A stretch of 64,000 nucleotides of DNA from Strongylocentrotus purpuratus (GCF_000002235.5 NW_022145599.1:9796897-9860896), one strand, 5' to 3'; shown: positions 13,901 through 27,424, counted from the stretch's first letter. The notes: generated by a model not told the origin, from the letters alone. Made by a program: numbers and translations.

Positions 13901-16900
13901 ATGTTGGCCAAACTCCTCCCCTGGGAAACCCATATCGTATGACCGGAGCATCTGTTGTCGAACATCCTTCACATTAAGCTCTTTTGCAAGCATAAAACTG
14001 ATTCTCCTGTGACACTTATGGAGTTTGACTTCGTCGTATTCAAACCAATCAACGTCACTGTAGCAGAGATCTGATACAGGTCTCATGCATTTGTCCTCAT
14101 CTGGGAGAAATGCATCTGGAGGCCGTTTCCCATCATCTTTGATGAAACTGGCAAGTCGATCGGCAGCTAGGATAGCAACCTCCAATACCTCATCATCTAG
14201 AGGTTTCCCACTGCTATCCTCGTTGATAGATTGGAGAACACCTTGATAGTCTTCGGCATCAAATTCCCTCTTCAATGCTGCACGTTCCAGAAGACTGGGA
14301 TACATTTTCAGGAAATGGGAAGCTTTAAATAGATACGGTGAAAGATCTCTACCTCCATCTGCAACCATAGAGGCCACTACAAACTTGCGATCTACAAGGA
14401 AGAATGATTGATTCTGAAGATCTTCGTTGGAGATATCAGGACTATTTTCTTTACATGCGATTTCAACACGACCGTAGATCGCTTTGCATATCATTTGTAA
14501 CTGATGAGGAGAAATGGAGTCATATTTCAATTCGTAGTGACTACGAAAGTTCGAGAACTGCTTGAGTACATCTTGGACGGAAGGATATTTATCTACAAGA
14601 CCAAGAAAGTGCTCGACTTTCTTGGGAAGCTTCCACACTTCTGATTCATCGACAACGTTTGACGTGCTGCTTACCAAATATGTTTTAGAATGAGAGTACA
14701 CATCGTTAGCAGATGCATAAGCACAGTCCCTTTCCACCCATGGTAGAGCTGGATCTCTGATTTCTTCACACAAGATAGGCAAGAATGGGATACTCGCAAG
14801 CCTTTCTCTGAGGTTTTCGTTCCCATTCCATTCACTCCTCAACATCTCCGAAAGATACTTCAGTACAGCATGGCATCTCGTTTGAGCTCCTTCCATACAG
14901 CTTGAATGCAGAATGTGAACAGTCTCGCATCGCTCGACGAAAATATCTTCATGAAGATAGTCTTTCACCATTCCTAGCTTAGTTAGTGACGCCAATGTGT
15001 TGGTGCCATTGAATTTTTCTCTCAGAGGGAAAACCTTGTCAGACTCCGAGTACAAAGTTGCAGCTTTGCCTTTAGGGTGTACTAGATCACAAGGTTTCCG
15101 CAGTTCAGATCCTCCCTCTACTGGTATGCATTCCACATCTTTTAGTTTCTGCTGTAGTGTGTCTTCACTTTTATTGAGTGCAAACAAAACCAGTTGATTT
15201 CTGATGTTGTCCGGCATCTGACTGATGTGTGGTAGAAACACTTCATCGAAGAACCTGTTGAAATCATAAGTTCTCTTGAGAACTTCATCTATCAGCTCTA
15301 CTCTTCTTATGGCTTTCCAAGTTTTCTCGGTCAATGACATCACTTCCATTGAGGGGAGATGGTCGCGTAGTACCTTGGTTACTACATCACTGACTGATGT
15401 CTCTTTCTGAACTTCTTCACTAAGGAATACAACATTCGTGAACTGATGCGATTTGCCATCTTTCCAGAACAATGATGATTCACGGCCATCAAACCCATAT
15501 ACCATTGCTTTGTAGAAAGCGTCAAACAGAGCTGAACATTCTGAATTATTTGGTACGTCATCAATATCTGGCCACAACTCCTCAGGAGAAATATCTGAGC
15601 CGTATGTGTCATTCACTTGTTGAATAAACTCACTGTCGGACAAGAGTGCAACGTACGCTCTGCATATCACATCTGTAAGAAGTATGTGATTCCATTTCTC
15701 AGATATCAACCTTCCATCGGGCACTGGCATGTGAAGACTCCGCCGATCCTCTTTTACAGCGAAAGATCCGTTGATATGTACCGGGAACAAGCTGGGAATT
15801 GAGAGGGGAAGAAAGCAGTAGATCTGCTTCTCAAATTCAGACATTGGTGGTCTATGAAAAGGAAAGGCAACCGCACCTTCAGGTGAAAGTCCACACTCTT
15901 CGCCTTCTGGAGATTTTGCAAGAGATGCTGCCTGTTCTGAAGTCTTGCATATCACTTTAACTATGTTCAAGTCTCCACTAACTTCTTGTTTCTTTGAAAT
16001 CATTTCATTTCCATTTGTAGTCATTGTGCAGTGGATTGATTCAGTTGAAATGACGGTACTATCTTCCTTCACCCTAGGAGAATGCATGGTCTTATGTATG
16101 GTGAGTAACTCCTCAGCCCTCGAAGGATCGCTAGAATTCTCAGAAAGGTAGAACAGGGCAACCTTCTTAACCTTTTTGGTGAACACCAGGAGGTTTTGAG
16201 ATGATTCCCACATTTTCTGCATCAGGTTGATCAGTTTCTCCCCATCGTAGCTCTCCTTGCATATTTGGCTTTTCTGTGCAGCTTCTTCAGAACGGAGAGG
16301 CAGTCTAAAGAGTGTTCCGTTGTAGTTGAATGGCTCATTTCCTCCACTGAAATGGAGCCCAAACACTCCCTTGAAAGGCTTGAACTGATCTGGGAATCTC
16401 CGGAGTGCTTTGGTGCTATTCAATCTGAGACGTACACCAGGTTGACTCTTGTCCCGGAGAACGTTTCCAAGGTGTGTGGTATGAGGGTCAAAACACTGCA
16501 TGAAGTTCCTACTAACCAAACTTGGAACATCAGTTAGGCGGTACACCGAGTTGAAACCGGTCCCAAACTTCCCAATCTTTTCAGCGTCCTTTTCCTTGGT
16601 ACGCCCTCCAAGACGGAGAATGTTTTCAAAGTCTTGGTCTGTGAATACGGCATCATTGTATACCCAAAGGGCTGGTCCCTGACAAGACTTCATTTCAGGA
16701 TCGAATAGTTTCAGGCTTGCATTTTCGTTTTTTCTCATATCAATGAGAAAGCGAACTTCCTGAGCTCCTGCATCTTCCGCATTCTGTATCATTTCACTAA
16801 TGATGGCGGTGTCCACATAGTTGTTCTTGAGAATATTCCACAAGCGCATAGTCAGGGGTTCATGCTGCCCAGCTGGTGTGAAACCCTGCAATTCTTCTGT

Positions 16901-19900
16901 ATCTAGGAGAAGTCGACTGACAGGTCGTACATGGAGGAATATTGCAAGTTCCATTGAGATATCTGAATGAATCAAAGTAAAGTCTTCATCGGCATCCATC
17001 TCCTTATTGTCGGTGCTTTGTCTCAACCAGTCTCTGTCCACGTATGCGCTATCATCAACTGGAATGAGATGACATTCTTCTCTTTGCGATGGAACGAGTA
17101 AGCGTACCCGAGCTTCTTCTGAGAGCTCTCCTGTGGCATGTAGATGGTGAAGGATCTGCAGTACAAGTTGGCGCTGTCTTTGTTGGAAGGTTACATTTGC
17201 TCCTAGGACGTCACATTTGCTCTTGATTTCATGTAGTATTTCAACCAGAGCTTCCGAATTAGTGTCGATGTTCCTTTTGACCCCAAGCGCCTCAAACAAA
17301 TCTTTAAACGCACAAGTAGCCTGGGGAATAGATGCCATGTAAGGAGCTAGATCGAACGGGAGATTACCTGTACACATTTTGCTTGGTTCTGAAAAGCCGT
17401 TGCCATTCCAAACACAACACTCTACTCGATCCAAGATATAGTTTCTGACGTTGGAATCACGTTGCCATTCTTTGCTCAGAAATGCATAGATCTCCTTGAG
17501 CATCGGTATTATGTCTGTTACATCTTGTTCTGTTCTGTATGTGGCATACTTCACACAATGTTCTATTTGTGCTATGACGTCCGAGATCACTGGAGTGTGG
17601 CATGTTATTCCAAGCAGAGTGAAAGCTGTGGAAAACAGAACATCTTGTTGAGAAATAAAAGACTTGGAAGCTCCAGACATTAGCACGGCTTGCTTCGTTT
17701 CTATCAAAATCTCTCGGGGAGTTGTGAGACGGGATGAAGTGTTCCCACGCCATTCGATATCCGGTGGGTAATATTCTGGCGGAGACTGTTTACAAGGGAT
17801 ACATCGTTTGTTCATCATGAAATCTCTTACAGTGCTGCCGTCGGCCAGTGAACGGTCAAAATGACCAGGGTTCTTCCCGAGGAGATCGAATAAAGCTCTG
17901 GCCTTCTTGGGGCACTGTGTTTTCTCAACAAGATCAACACATGCAACCATCTCAACTGGAGTAACTTCATTCGGTCCTCGCATACCAAGGCGGTTGAACA
18001 CTGGCATCAGATGAGCTGAATCGAATGGTGCACCTGGAAATACTCCCTGAAGCTCAAACAATTCACGTAGTGTAGGGTCATCATGATGCATGAGGGCGCA
18101 GGGTGTCTTTAGTTCGGCTTCTCCTAAGACGGTGATGCATTTCACATCTCGAAGTTTCTGATGCAGGTTACCGTCCATTTCAAGCGCAAAGAGAATGAGG
18201 CGGTCTCTCAGATCGTGTGGCACTTTATCTAAATATGGCAGGAACGCTTCGTCAAACAACCTATTCAGATTGTATGTTCTAGTCTCTACCATATCACGTA
18301 CTCCTGCCCTCTCGAATGCTTGCCACGTCTTCGTTGATAGCTCTATCACTTCCACCATGCGGCCACTGTGACAGTACTCCTTCAGATACGTTGTCAAAAT
18401 CTGTACACAGTCGTCCTTGATTCCTTTCATCGTTTGCAGTTCCTCGCCGAGAAATACTACATTGTGAAACTGACGAGGTTCGTCATTTGTCCAGAAAACT
18501 GCTGGTTGTTTGCCATCCAATCCGCAGATTATCGTTTTGTAGAAAGCATTAAACAGCCCTGAACACACTGAATTCTCAGGTACTTTATCAACATCAGGCC
18601 ACAACAACTGTGGCGACACATCTGTCCCGTATGTATTCTTGATTTGTTGAATGAAATCTTTGTCTGATAGAAGAGAGACATATGCTCGGCAAATTACGTC
18701 AGAGAGCAATATATGATTCCATCTTTCAGAAACAGTCATCCCATGTGGTGTCGGTGATTGTAGACTTCTTCGATCTTCGTTAATGGCGAACCTACCATCA
18801 ATGTGAAATGGAAGCAGGCTTGGAACTGACAAAGGTAGACCGCAGTAGATCTCCCCCTCGAATTTCTGCAAATCTCTTACATTCAATGGGATAGCTACGG
18901 CAGCCTCTGGAGAAAGCCCATGTGACTTTCCTTCCTGAGACTGTGCAACAACCGATGCTTGTTTTGAAGTCTTGCATACCACTTTGAAGGTGTTGAAAGA
19001 ACTCGTATGCTCCTGATTGCCTATTTCATTGATGTGTGGCAATAATTCTGCTCCCCTTGAGGTCAGTTGGCAGCGGAATGATTCAGTTGACACGATGGTG
19101 CCGTCATTCTTCACCCTAGGAGAATGCACGGTCTTCTGTATGGTGAGTAACTCCTCAGCCCTGGTAGGATCGCTAGAATTCTCAGAAAGGTAGAACAGGG
19201 AAACCTTCTTCACCTGTTTGGTGAACACCAGGAGGTTTTGTGATGATTCCCACATTTTCTGCATCAGGTTGATTAGTTTCTCCCCATCGTAGCTCTCCTT
19301 GCATATTTGGCTTTTCTGTGCAGCTTCTTCAGAACGGAGAGGCAGTCTAAAGAGTGTTCCGTTGTAGTTGAATGGCTCATTTCCTCCACTGAAATGGAGC
19401 CCAAACACTCCCTTGAATGGCTTGAACTGATCTGGGAATCTCCGGAGTGCTTTGGTGCTATTCAATCTGAGACGTACACCAGGTTGACTCGTGTCTCGGA
19501 GAACGTTTCCAAGGTGTGTGGTATGAGGGTCAAAACACTGCATGTAGTTCCTACTAACCAAACTTGGAACATCGGTTAGGCGGTACACCGAGTTGAAACC
19601 GGTCCCAAACTTCCCAATCTTTTCAGCGTCCTTTTCCTTGGTACGCCCTCCAAGACGGAGAATGTTTTCAAAGTCTTGGTCAGTGAACACGGCATCGTTG
19701 TATACCCAAAGGGCTGCTCCCTGACAAGACCTCATTTCAGGATCGAATAATTTCAGATTTGCATTTTCGTTTTTTCTCATATCAATGAGAAAGCGAACTT
19801 CCTGAGCTCCTGCATCTTCCGCATTCTGTATCATTTCACTAATGATGGCGGTGTCCACATAGTTGTTCTTGAGAATATTCCACAAGCGCATAGTTAAGGG

Positions 19901-22074
19901 TTCATGCTGCCCAGCTGGTGTGAAACCCTGCAATTCTTCTGTATCTAGAAGAAGTCGACTGACAGGTCGTACATGGAGGAATATTGCAAGGTCCATTGAG
20001 ATATCTAAATGAATCAAAGTAAAATCTTCACCGTCATCCATCTCCTCATTGTCAGTGCTTTGTCTCAACCACTCTCTGTCCACGTATGCGCTCTCATCAA
20101 CTGGAATGAGATGACATTCTCCTCTTTGCGATGGAACGAGTAAGCGTGCCCGAACTTCTTCTGAGAACTCTCCTGCGGCGTGTAGATGGTGAAGGATCTG
20201 CAGTACCAGCTGGCGCTGTCCTTGTTGGAAGGCTACATCAGTTTTTGAATCGTCACATCTTTTTTTGATCTCATGCAGTATGTCAACCAGAGCATTGGAA
20301 TTTGCTGCCATGTTTTTTTCAACTCCGAGCGCTTCAAACAAGTCTGCAAATGCAAGAGTAGATTGCGGAATAGATGCCATGTAAGGAGCTAGATGAAATG
20401 GAAGTTTTACCGCACACATTTTGCTTGGTTCTGAAAAGCCACTTCCATTCCAGATACAAACTTTAGCTCGATTGAGGATGAGGTTCTTGGTGTTCTTGTC
20501 CTGGCGCCACGCTTCCATTAGACATGAATAGATCTCCTTAAGCATTGGTACTATATCAGTAACATCTTCCCCAGTTCTCTCTTCTGCATACCTGACACAG
20601 TCTTCGAACTGTGTCATGAGATCTGAAATTATTGGAGATGGGATATTCATTCCAATCTTTGTGTAGACTGTAGAGAAACGACTCTCGTCCTCCTGGGAAG
20701 TAAAGCATTTAGAGGCTCCACATGTCAGTACAGCTAGCTTATTTTCTCTCAGAATTTCGTGGGGAGTTGACAGTCTCGTAGAACGTTTACCATACCACTC
20801 AATAGCTAAGGGGTAATACTCTGGAGGAGACTGTCTGCAAGGAATGCATTGCTTCTGTTTCATATGATCAATGACAGATTTTTCGAGAAGGCTTTGGTTA
20901 CTTGTGAGGAGCTCTAGTAGCGTTCGAGCCTTTTCTGGGCTTTGAGATTCAGCAACCATCTCAACACATGTAATCAACTCGGATGAAGTAACTTCACTTG
21001 GTCCACGCATGCCAAGCTGTTTGAAAGCTACTATGAACTGAGGTGAATCAAATGGTGCAACCGGAAATACTCCTTGAGAGGCAAACAGTTCGTCAAGCAA
21101 TGGATGCCTTGGCTCAAGGAGTTCACAGGGAGACAATAAAGAATTATTCTTGTTGGGGATGAATTTCACATGACGCAGAATGTCTACGCTGGACTTGCAG
21201 TTGGCTTTGATATCTTCCCAGTGCTCCATTATCCACTGCAAGACGAGCTGTTTTTCTTGCTTGGAGTACAACTGCCCTTCATGAACTTCTTCCAAGACAT
21301 TCATTATCACCTGATATTTTGATAATAGACAGACTTCTAACTTCTGTAGCAGACATTTAGATTTTCTTCTTCCATTGATCAAGAGCCCCTTGAGCTTCAA
21401 TGGAGCAGGAATATCGTCTTCGAAACATTCGATGTATCCTTCGCATTGTTCAATACTGACCAAAGGTTTGTTTGAATTTCCGGTTCCATCGACTCTTTCA
21501 AATAGTGGTAGGCAACTTAGAAGTTTCTTACCATCATGGGAAAGTTTTGCCTGTGCAAGATATTCTACGAGAACATCTCTATCAATGGTGGAGAAGGAAT
21601 GGAATATTTGGACCAGTAGTTCAACATCTGAAAGCAGAAGGCATTTAACTACCCCTTCTGATGTTGGCATCTTGATATATTCGTCACGCATGATAGCTGG
21701 ATGGCGGAGAACATAATCAGGACAGTTTGTGACTGTCACTCCAATCTGTTGTAGAATGTTTGCCAGATCATTTGTCAATGTGAGACTTTGGTGACTTCTC
21801 TGGATAATTCCCGACTTTGGGCACAGTGGTAGTAATCTTCTACCCTCACCATCGGCCTCAAACAACGGTACAAGATGGATACCTTCAAAGAGAAGTAACT
21901 TACTTGAACTCTCTCTGTACAGCATTGACCAGACCTTTTCAAGCCATGTATTTAGAGAAGGCCCGTCTGTGTCTTGTACCCAGGTCCCTTGATCGTCTAT
22001 CCGAGTTTTCATACTGGTCTTCAAGAGCTCAGCTACTGCATCAAGGGTTAATGCTTTTAGCTGATAACGCCCAT
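7985..22074 (-). CDS. Sacsin-like giant chaperone gene A, last exon (ATPase modules B, C, D, DnaJ, HEPN)
   Basis: One uninterrupted frame of 4695 codons. The exon starts after a good acceptor (pyrimidine-rich, ...catgtgcag at 22075-22084), which adds GRYQLKALTLDAVAEL in frame ahead of the first in-frame TTG at 22024, so the start is a splice site and not a Met. Three Hsp90-like (GHKL) ATPase modules are visible. B has IQNAEDAGA near 19830 and KIGKFGTGFNSVYRLTD near 19600. C has the same motifs near 16790 and 16560. D has LLQNADDAGA near 13820 and KIGRYGVGFNAVYQLTD near 13600. A DnaJ domain with KWHPDKHPEG lies near 8690, followed by a G/S-rich linker and a C-terminal HEPN domain (about 7988..8405). 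This order is that of sacsin, known in vertebrates as a cytosolic co-chaperone with three such modules. The length, the extra module and the tandem paralogue are unusual. Orthology to vertebrate SACS is likely only at family level, so I give no symbol. Confidence 0.93.
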
Positions 22075-22721
22075 CTGCACATGAAATAAAGAATAATTAC
22101 AATTGTTAATTTATTTACACAAAAGTTAATCGTTTCTGTATTTTCTATGCCTCTATTGTTGAAGTTATTCGATAAACTGTCAATAAAGGTTATGAAAACA
22201 TTCCCATGAGGTCGTATTTGGCATCACTTTTAAATAGTAGGAAAATATAAGAATTAAATTTCGACGATGCCAGACTAAAGAATTCGGCTATGCACAATCC
22301 GCTCAAATATTTTGCCCATTTTTTAAAGTTAATCTATCCAGTTTGCACCAATGAATGTACTTTTGTGATACAATCTAGTAAATCGAACGAAAACAAATCA
22401 AAGAAATGTGCCTGCGGCAGTTTCTACAGGAAAGTGGTTGACTTTTCGCCTCCCCCCCCCCCCATATATCAGTGGACTAACTCATTCCATTTTAAGGATT
22501 AAAACCTGATTTTCAGATACCTAGCTGTATAATTTCTATTCGAAGGAAAAATTTCCACATAAAATTGTGACGAAATTAGTATAATAATTCCAGCTGTAAT
22601 TAACAATCTCTAAGTTTATCTCAAATGAGGCCACTTTCAATCACAATCTATGTTGCTGAATTTCTCAACTTTACCCAAGGTAAGTCGGTTTGAGGATAAA
22701 ATAATGAAAACCAAAGCACAC
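22075..22721 (-). other. Intron of gene A
   Basis: 647 bases between the 14-kb last exon and the 1.56-kb exon. AT-rich, with a short C run near 22453. No repeat element or frame of note. Confidence 0.75.
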
Positions 22722-24281
22722 CCATATTGGACAGGAGTTGATGAAGCGGCTTGTCCTCTGGTACCGTTCTGATGAATTGATGATTTCCTCCTGGCACAAG
22801 CTGTCGGTGGAACTTGGTGGTTGGTATGTACACTTTCTTTTCATCAGAACTCGAGAAGAAGTGGAAGCTTCCATCATCGAGAGGAAGAAGACACAATCCT
22901 TCCAGATCCTGTCTGGCGTCCTCCCGCAAGATGAACTCAAGGATCAGAAGCTTCTCATCAGCATTGAGCTTGGTCAACATCGCAGGATCTTCACGGAGGC
23001 AACGGCAAAGGCTGGAAGCAGAAACAGTGGATATCTGATCTTTGTAGAACTTCCTGATGGCCTGTCTGCACACATTGGGAACTCTTGCGTATGCAATGCC
23101 TTTGATATTGAAGCACTTGAGGATGGCCTTCTCCATATCTTCATCCACATTCAATTCGTTGAAGTGGACGTCGGCGATGTTCATCCACCCATTGTTGTCG
23201 CTATGTATGATAGTTTCCTGGAAGAGAGCATTGTAGAATGGTTCCAAGAGAATGTCCCAGTTTCCACGAACCTCTTCATGATCTGGCCACGATCGATAGA
23301 TGCAATCGGCGGTCACTTTGTCCTGGGAGGTGTGACTACTAATGGCGTATTTGATCGCGTCGACATATACAATGGGAATAAGTTCTCTCACAAGAAGTTG
23401 GTTCCATTGTGCTGGAGTGTCCGTTTGGTCAGGTCCGGGCCACTTGATCCCGCGGCGATCGCTATTGACAGCAAAGAATCCATGCACATGAACTGGTAAA
23501 CCCGTCCGACTCTCCTCACCAGGTGGCAGGGGAAGAAAGCAGAACACTCTACCAATGTTGTTATTCTCTGCTTCACCTGTTACATTTCTTGGCTCTGAAG
23601 AACTTACTGGAATAGCAACAGCTGCCCACGGGAGATAACTTTGCTTCTCGGCCAAATCGGAAAGCTCTCGAGACATGCTATCACCCGCGATATGATGACT
23701 AACAACCCAGCGTTGTGCATTGGATGCCTCCGGTGTTTCGGTAGTGAATGTCACACAATCAATCAACTTGATCGGCCCTCGGCGCCCACTGACATCAGAG
23801 CTGTAAGTTTCTAGACGCGAAGAAAATTCCTTTCCCGGTGGATGCGTTTCTGGATCGTGTTCCCTTCGAACTCGTACAACAAGTGATGGCTCTTGCAGAT
23901 TGGATGGCCTCTTTAACACCTCGATGTTATTCAAATAGCGCAAAAACAGCATAGCAACATCAGCATCGGCTCGGAAAGCCTGGAGAAGCTCGCTTAATTT
24001 GCCTTCATCGCTGTAGGTTTTGTCACTTAACTTATTTGCGTCATGCCGCAGTGGAAATCTGAATAACGTGCCGTCGAAATATCCTGTGGAAACCCCTCCT
24101 GTTACTCCTGGAAATATGTTGTGGTACGGTTGAAACTGGTCTTTGTACTTCGAGAATATGTCGCTGCTGGATCTGAAACTAAATTGCCTTCCAGTTTTGA
24201 CTCGACCTTGCTTATCAAGAAAATGTTTTTCTAATGGATCAATGTATGCCAGCTTTCGGTCGCTCATGATGCTCGGTAAAT
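22722..24281 (-). CDS. Sacsin-like gene A, penultimate exon (rest of ATPase module A)
   Basis: This 1560-nt exon has an acceptor ttaattttcag before 24281. It completes the split codon of the preceding exon to read ITDLPSIMSDRKLAYIDP, a classic continuation of the sacsin ATPase fold, then YFDGTLFRFPLR and FCFLPLPPGEESRTGLPVHV. The frame stays open to a stop at 22648, but the best exit is a donor after 22722 (ATGG|gtgtgc). It leaves one base, matching the two-base start of the last exon, and joins LLSNM to DGRYQLKAL. That donor is weaker than consensus. The 519 whole codons are free of stops. Transcript reads would settle the donor. Confidence 0.85.
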
Positions 24282-24773
24282 CTGAAAATTAACCGAAAGG
24301 TTGATACGTATAACAGTGATAAAACATGATTATAGTAAGGATAATGCTGATAATGATAACAAATGTGCACAATGCAACAGTACATAACACAATCAAATGA
24401 TTGATAAGATTGATGTTTCCGTATTTAATAACCTAACATGACCCCTGTTTCTTAAAAAAAAAATCAGCAGCTATGTCTGCAAGGAACAGCTCGCCAGTAG
24501 CTACTACATGTATTATCAATTGTTACTGTTGTGATTATGCTCATTTTTCAAACGTTACTAGTTTCATCACAGAATTACAACTAATTAATTCACTTTACAA
24601 AGATAAACCGCTTTCCATAAAAACACGTTTCATTAGCCAATTGGCGGAAAACAACACCGGAGTATCCTAGCCCTTTGCCTCAGGAGGGATTAAAGATTTC
24701 TTTGTTATTACTGTGATCTATAACGAAACAACTTTTCAGGTCTTTATTTGCGGGACAGTGTGTGTATAAGTGG

Positions 24774-25149
<376 letters not shown>

Positions 25150-25282
25150 AAGTGGGTAGGGGTGGGGTGGTATCACGAAAGTGAATTATTTTGAGAATAG
25201 CAACTAAGTCATTTTGAAAACGTGTCTATATTTTGTGTGTTTCCATTTCATATAATTATCCATTTGTACTTTTTCTTCTCAC

Positions 25283-25541
25283 CTGTTATGTGGTACACGG
25301 AATTGAATCCAATGCCGAAACGTCCAACCTTCAGGGGATCTGTCTTCTTAATGCTGCGGGCAGGTTTCTGAATCCCATCCCAGTCGGCTTTCTTGAACTT
25401 GGCGTTGTTGAAGGAGTAGAGGGCTGGACCTTGGTAAGGCTTTAGAGAATCTCGGTACAGCGTCTCGGTCCCATACTGCCGGACGTCATACAGGAATTTG
25501 ACAGTATCTGCGCCGGCATCCTCGGCGTTCTGAACGAGCTC
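25283..25541 (-). CDS. Sacsin-like gene A exon (ATP-binding motifs of ATPase module A)
   Basis: This 259-nt exon lies between acceptor ttcctttacag and donor ACAG|gtgagaa. It reads [19 protein letters not shown] near its start and [16 protein letters not shown] at its end, which are the N-box and glycine-rich ATP lid of the GHKL fold. It enters in phase 0 and leaves in phase 1, agreeing with both neighbours. Both flanking introns carry copies of the same G/C-run repeat in opposite orientations (24774..25149 and 25571..25791), so this exon sits inside a possible pre-mRNA hairpin. Confidence 0.9.
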
Positions 25542-25570
25542 CTGTAAAGGAAAAGTAGCGTTATTTTACT

Positions 25571-25791
25571 AGGGCTTGAGCCCTTCCAAAAATTGCTCCC
25601 GAAAATTTGAAAATCGCGCCGGCCGAAAATTCTCTCAAGGGGGGGGGGGGGGGAGGGGGGTAGTGAGTGCATTTTTTTTTTGGTCCTCGAAAATTTAAAA
25701 ATTTGCACCCCCCCCCCCCCCAAAAAAAGAGAGGTAAAATCACGTGTTTTTACATGATTTTTTTCTCAAGGGGGGGGGGGATCCGCCACTG
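25571..25791 (-). mobile_element. G/C-run repeat element, inverted copy (intron of gene A)
   Basis: Reverse-complement relative of 24774..25149: it ends GGATCCGCCACTG and holds the same blocks GCGCGATTTTC, GTCCTCGAAAATTT and ATCACGTG in opposite order. It lies in the 633-base intron upstream of exon 25283..25541, so the two copies flank that exon head to head. Confidence 0.75.
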
Positions 25792-25794
25792 TCT

Positions 25795-26010
25795 CTGAGT
25801 GCCCCTTTCTGAGGCCCCTTTCACTTTGACACGTGCCTCTTTAATTTCTAATTATTGCCCTGTCACCTTCCGATAAGTGCCTTGATTTCTTACTTTTGAT
25901 AAATGTCCCTTTTGCTTTCAAATAATTGCCCTTCGATAAGTGCCCCTCTTTACCTAGATTTCCCCTCACTGTCGCTTACAAATTGTCATATCTAGTTTCA
26001 AGAAAGTGCA
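25795..26010 (-). repeat. Degenerate short-unit repeat (GGGGCACTTATC family)
   Basis: On the minus strand, loosely repeated units of about 25-30 bases built on aGGGGCACTTATcxxAA. Read on the plus strand as GATAAGTGCCCCT, TTGATAAATGTCCC and similar. The same family runs on the plus strand at 36575..37215 and 44385..44470. Confidence 0.65.
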
Positions 26011-26174
26011 CCCTATTTCTACCACCACAATGAACGGCAGTGTAGCCGGGTGCATGGGTACAGATACCCCAAATTTCATTAAGAGTAAACCATGCTTATT
26101 TTTCATGAATTTTTAGTAATTTAAGGATCCTTCAGTGAATCGCATTATAACTAAGAACATAGTAAATGGTTTAC

Positions 26175-26257
26175 CTTTATGATCTGGCCATCACTATAGT
26201 CCCTTAAAATGGTTCTTAAGTAGTCTACTACAGGTGGAAGGGATAACCCGAAATCAT
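26175..26257 (-). CDS. Sacsin-like gene A exon (start of ATPase module A)
   Basis: This 83-nt exon has a strong T-rich acceptor (…ttttttttcag) and donor AAG|gtaaacc. It reads DFGLSLPPVVDYLRTIL then RDYSDGQIIK and runs directly into [10 protein letters not shown] of the next exon, the usual sacsin helix before the N-box. It begins with two bases of a codon whose first base comes from the 22-nt exon at 26930..26951. Phases agree on both sides. Confidence 0.85.
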
Positions 26258-26929
26258 CTGAAAAAAAAGAGAAGAGAAATTGTGTAATGTATTGAAATAC
26301 AATTGTTTCAAATATATCTGATCATATGTAAACAAAAACAAAAAAGCACAAAAATAACAAATTTGTTTGTATCCCTTATTCTAAAAAAATAGTGTTTCGT
26401 AAGTTTTGTGAAATATTTCGGCACACAACCTGAGGAGAAAAAAAAGAGAGGAAAGACTCCCCTCCTTTCTCTTTTGTTGTCGGGGGGGGGGGGGGAGGGA
26501 ATAGGGGGTACCAATTTTGGCTTTGTATATGAGTAACTTTATTTAATGCTTTATTGGATTTCTACGCCTGACAAAAGAAAATTCCTCTTTCAATTAAGTG
26601 TTAGAATTAACTTACACTTTTCCTTCCCAATACTCTTATCAAGCAATGGTCTTAAAATACTCTTATATTGTAATTGACATTATTGAATACTGTTATTATA
26701 TATAATGATGACTCTAATTTGAATTATGCCCTAACAATAACGAGACAATAAAACACAGATCACCGAGATTGGCAGAGGTGATGTTTGAATCTAAGAAAAA
26801 CCAGTCCATCTTTCATTGACAATATGGACCTAACCAAGATAGATATGTTTCATTTTACTAAGCTAAAAATGATCCTTCGATATACATTGTTAGGGCGTAA
26901 TTCATGAATGTGTTAAAATGAATACTCAC
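26258..26929 (-). other. Intron of gene A
   Basis: 672 bases between the microexon and the 83-nt exon. It carries a G run near 26480-26493 and is otherwise AT-rich. No frame of note. Confidence 0.6.
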
Positions 26930-26951
26930 TGTCATCGTCGTCACTCTCCGC
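26930..26951 (-). CDS. Sacsin-like gene A microexon (acidic)
   Basis: A 22-nt exon between acceptor ttattcacatgcacag and a consensus donor A|gtgagt. It encodes AESDDDD plus one base, joining to (N)DFGLSLPP of the next exon in the right phase. The fit of both splice sites and of the phase is the evidence; the exon is too short for homology. It should follow the N-terminal part (a ubiquitin-like domain in vertebrate sacsin), which I could not find between here and 48 kb. Confidence 0.65.
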
Positions 26952-27424
26952 CTGTGCATGTGAATAAAACGAAAAGAAAAAATGATGAGAAAAATATAGA
27001 ATAAACCAAACCAGAATATATCTTTAAAACACCATTCAGACTGCAGTCTTTGTAATCAGATGCTCTCCATTACAGTGGCGTAATGTGAGTCAAGCTATTG
27101 TGGAGGCACTTTCATTGGGGGAGAGGAAAAAATTATCTACTACTAAACAAGGACTAGTTTTCAACAACCAAAAAATCTAATTTTATTTGTTCCACATTTT
27201 ACAAAAAATATAGATATACATATTAAATCATGAAGAAAATCATGAAAAGATGGAAGCGGTTAAAAGGACAGAAAAAAGAAAGGGAGAAATGAGAAATGAG
27301 ACGATGGGATCCCTTTCACACACTAACGTTTTATTTCTTGCAAATTGTTTTCTGAAAGTATCTGATTCATTCCATTATTTCCTCGGAAAGTTCATGTAGC
27401 AGCTGATTTGCCCAATATATTCCC

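Larger units (their letters stand above)
1..14609. repeat. Tandem segmental duplication, copy 1 (within-window part)
   Basis: Matches 48559..64000 in the same order and orientation: LINE relic, inverted-repeat element, CT tract, AT-rich flank and 3' half of the sacsin-like gene. Divergence by eye is about 2% for roughly the first 4 kb, about 6-10% further on, and 8-9% in a sampled coding stretch. Both ends run past what the window can show. Confidence 0.95.

Noticed and set aside
22022-22024. A start of the 14-kb exon of gene A at 22024
   Set aside because: That codon is TTG; an acceptor at 22075-22076 and in-phase upstream residues show an internal exon.
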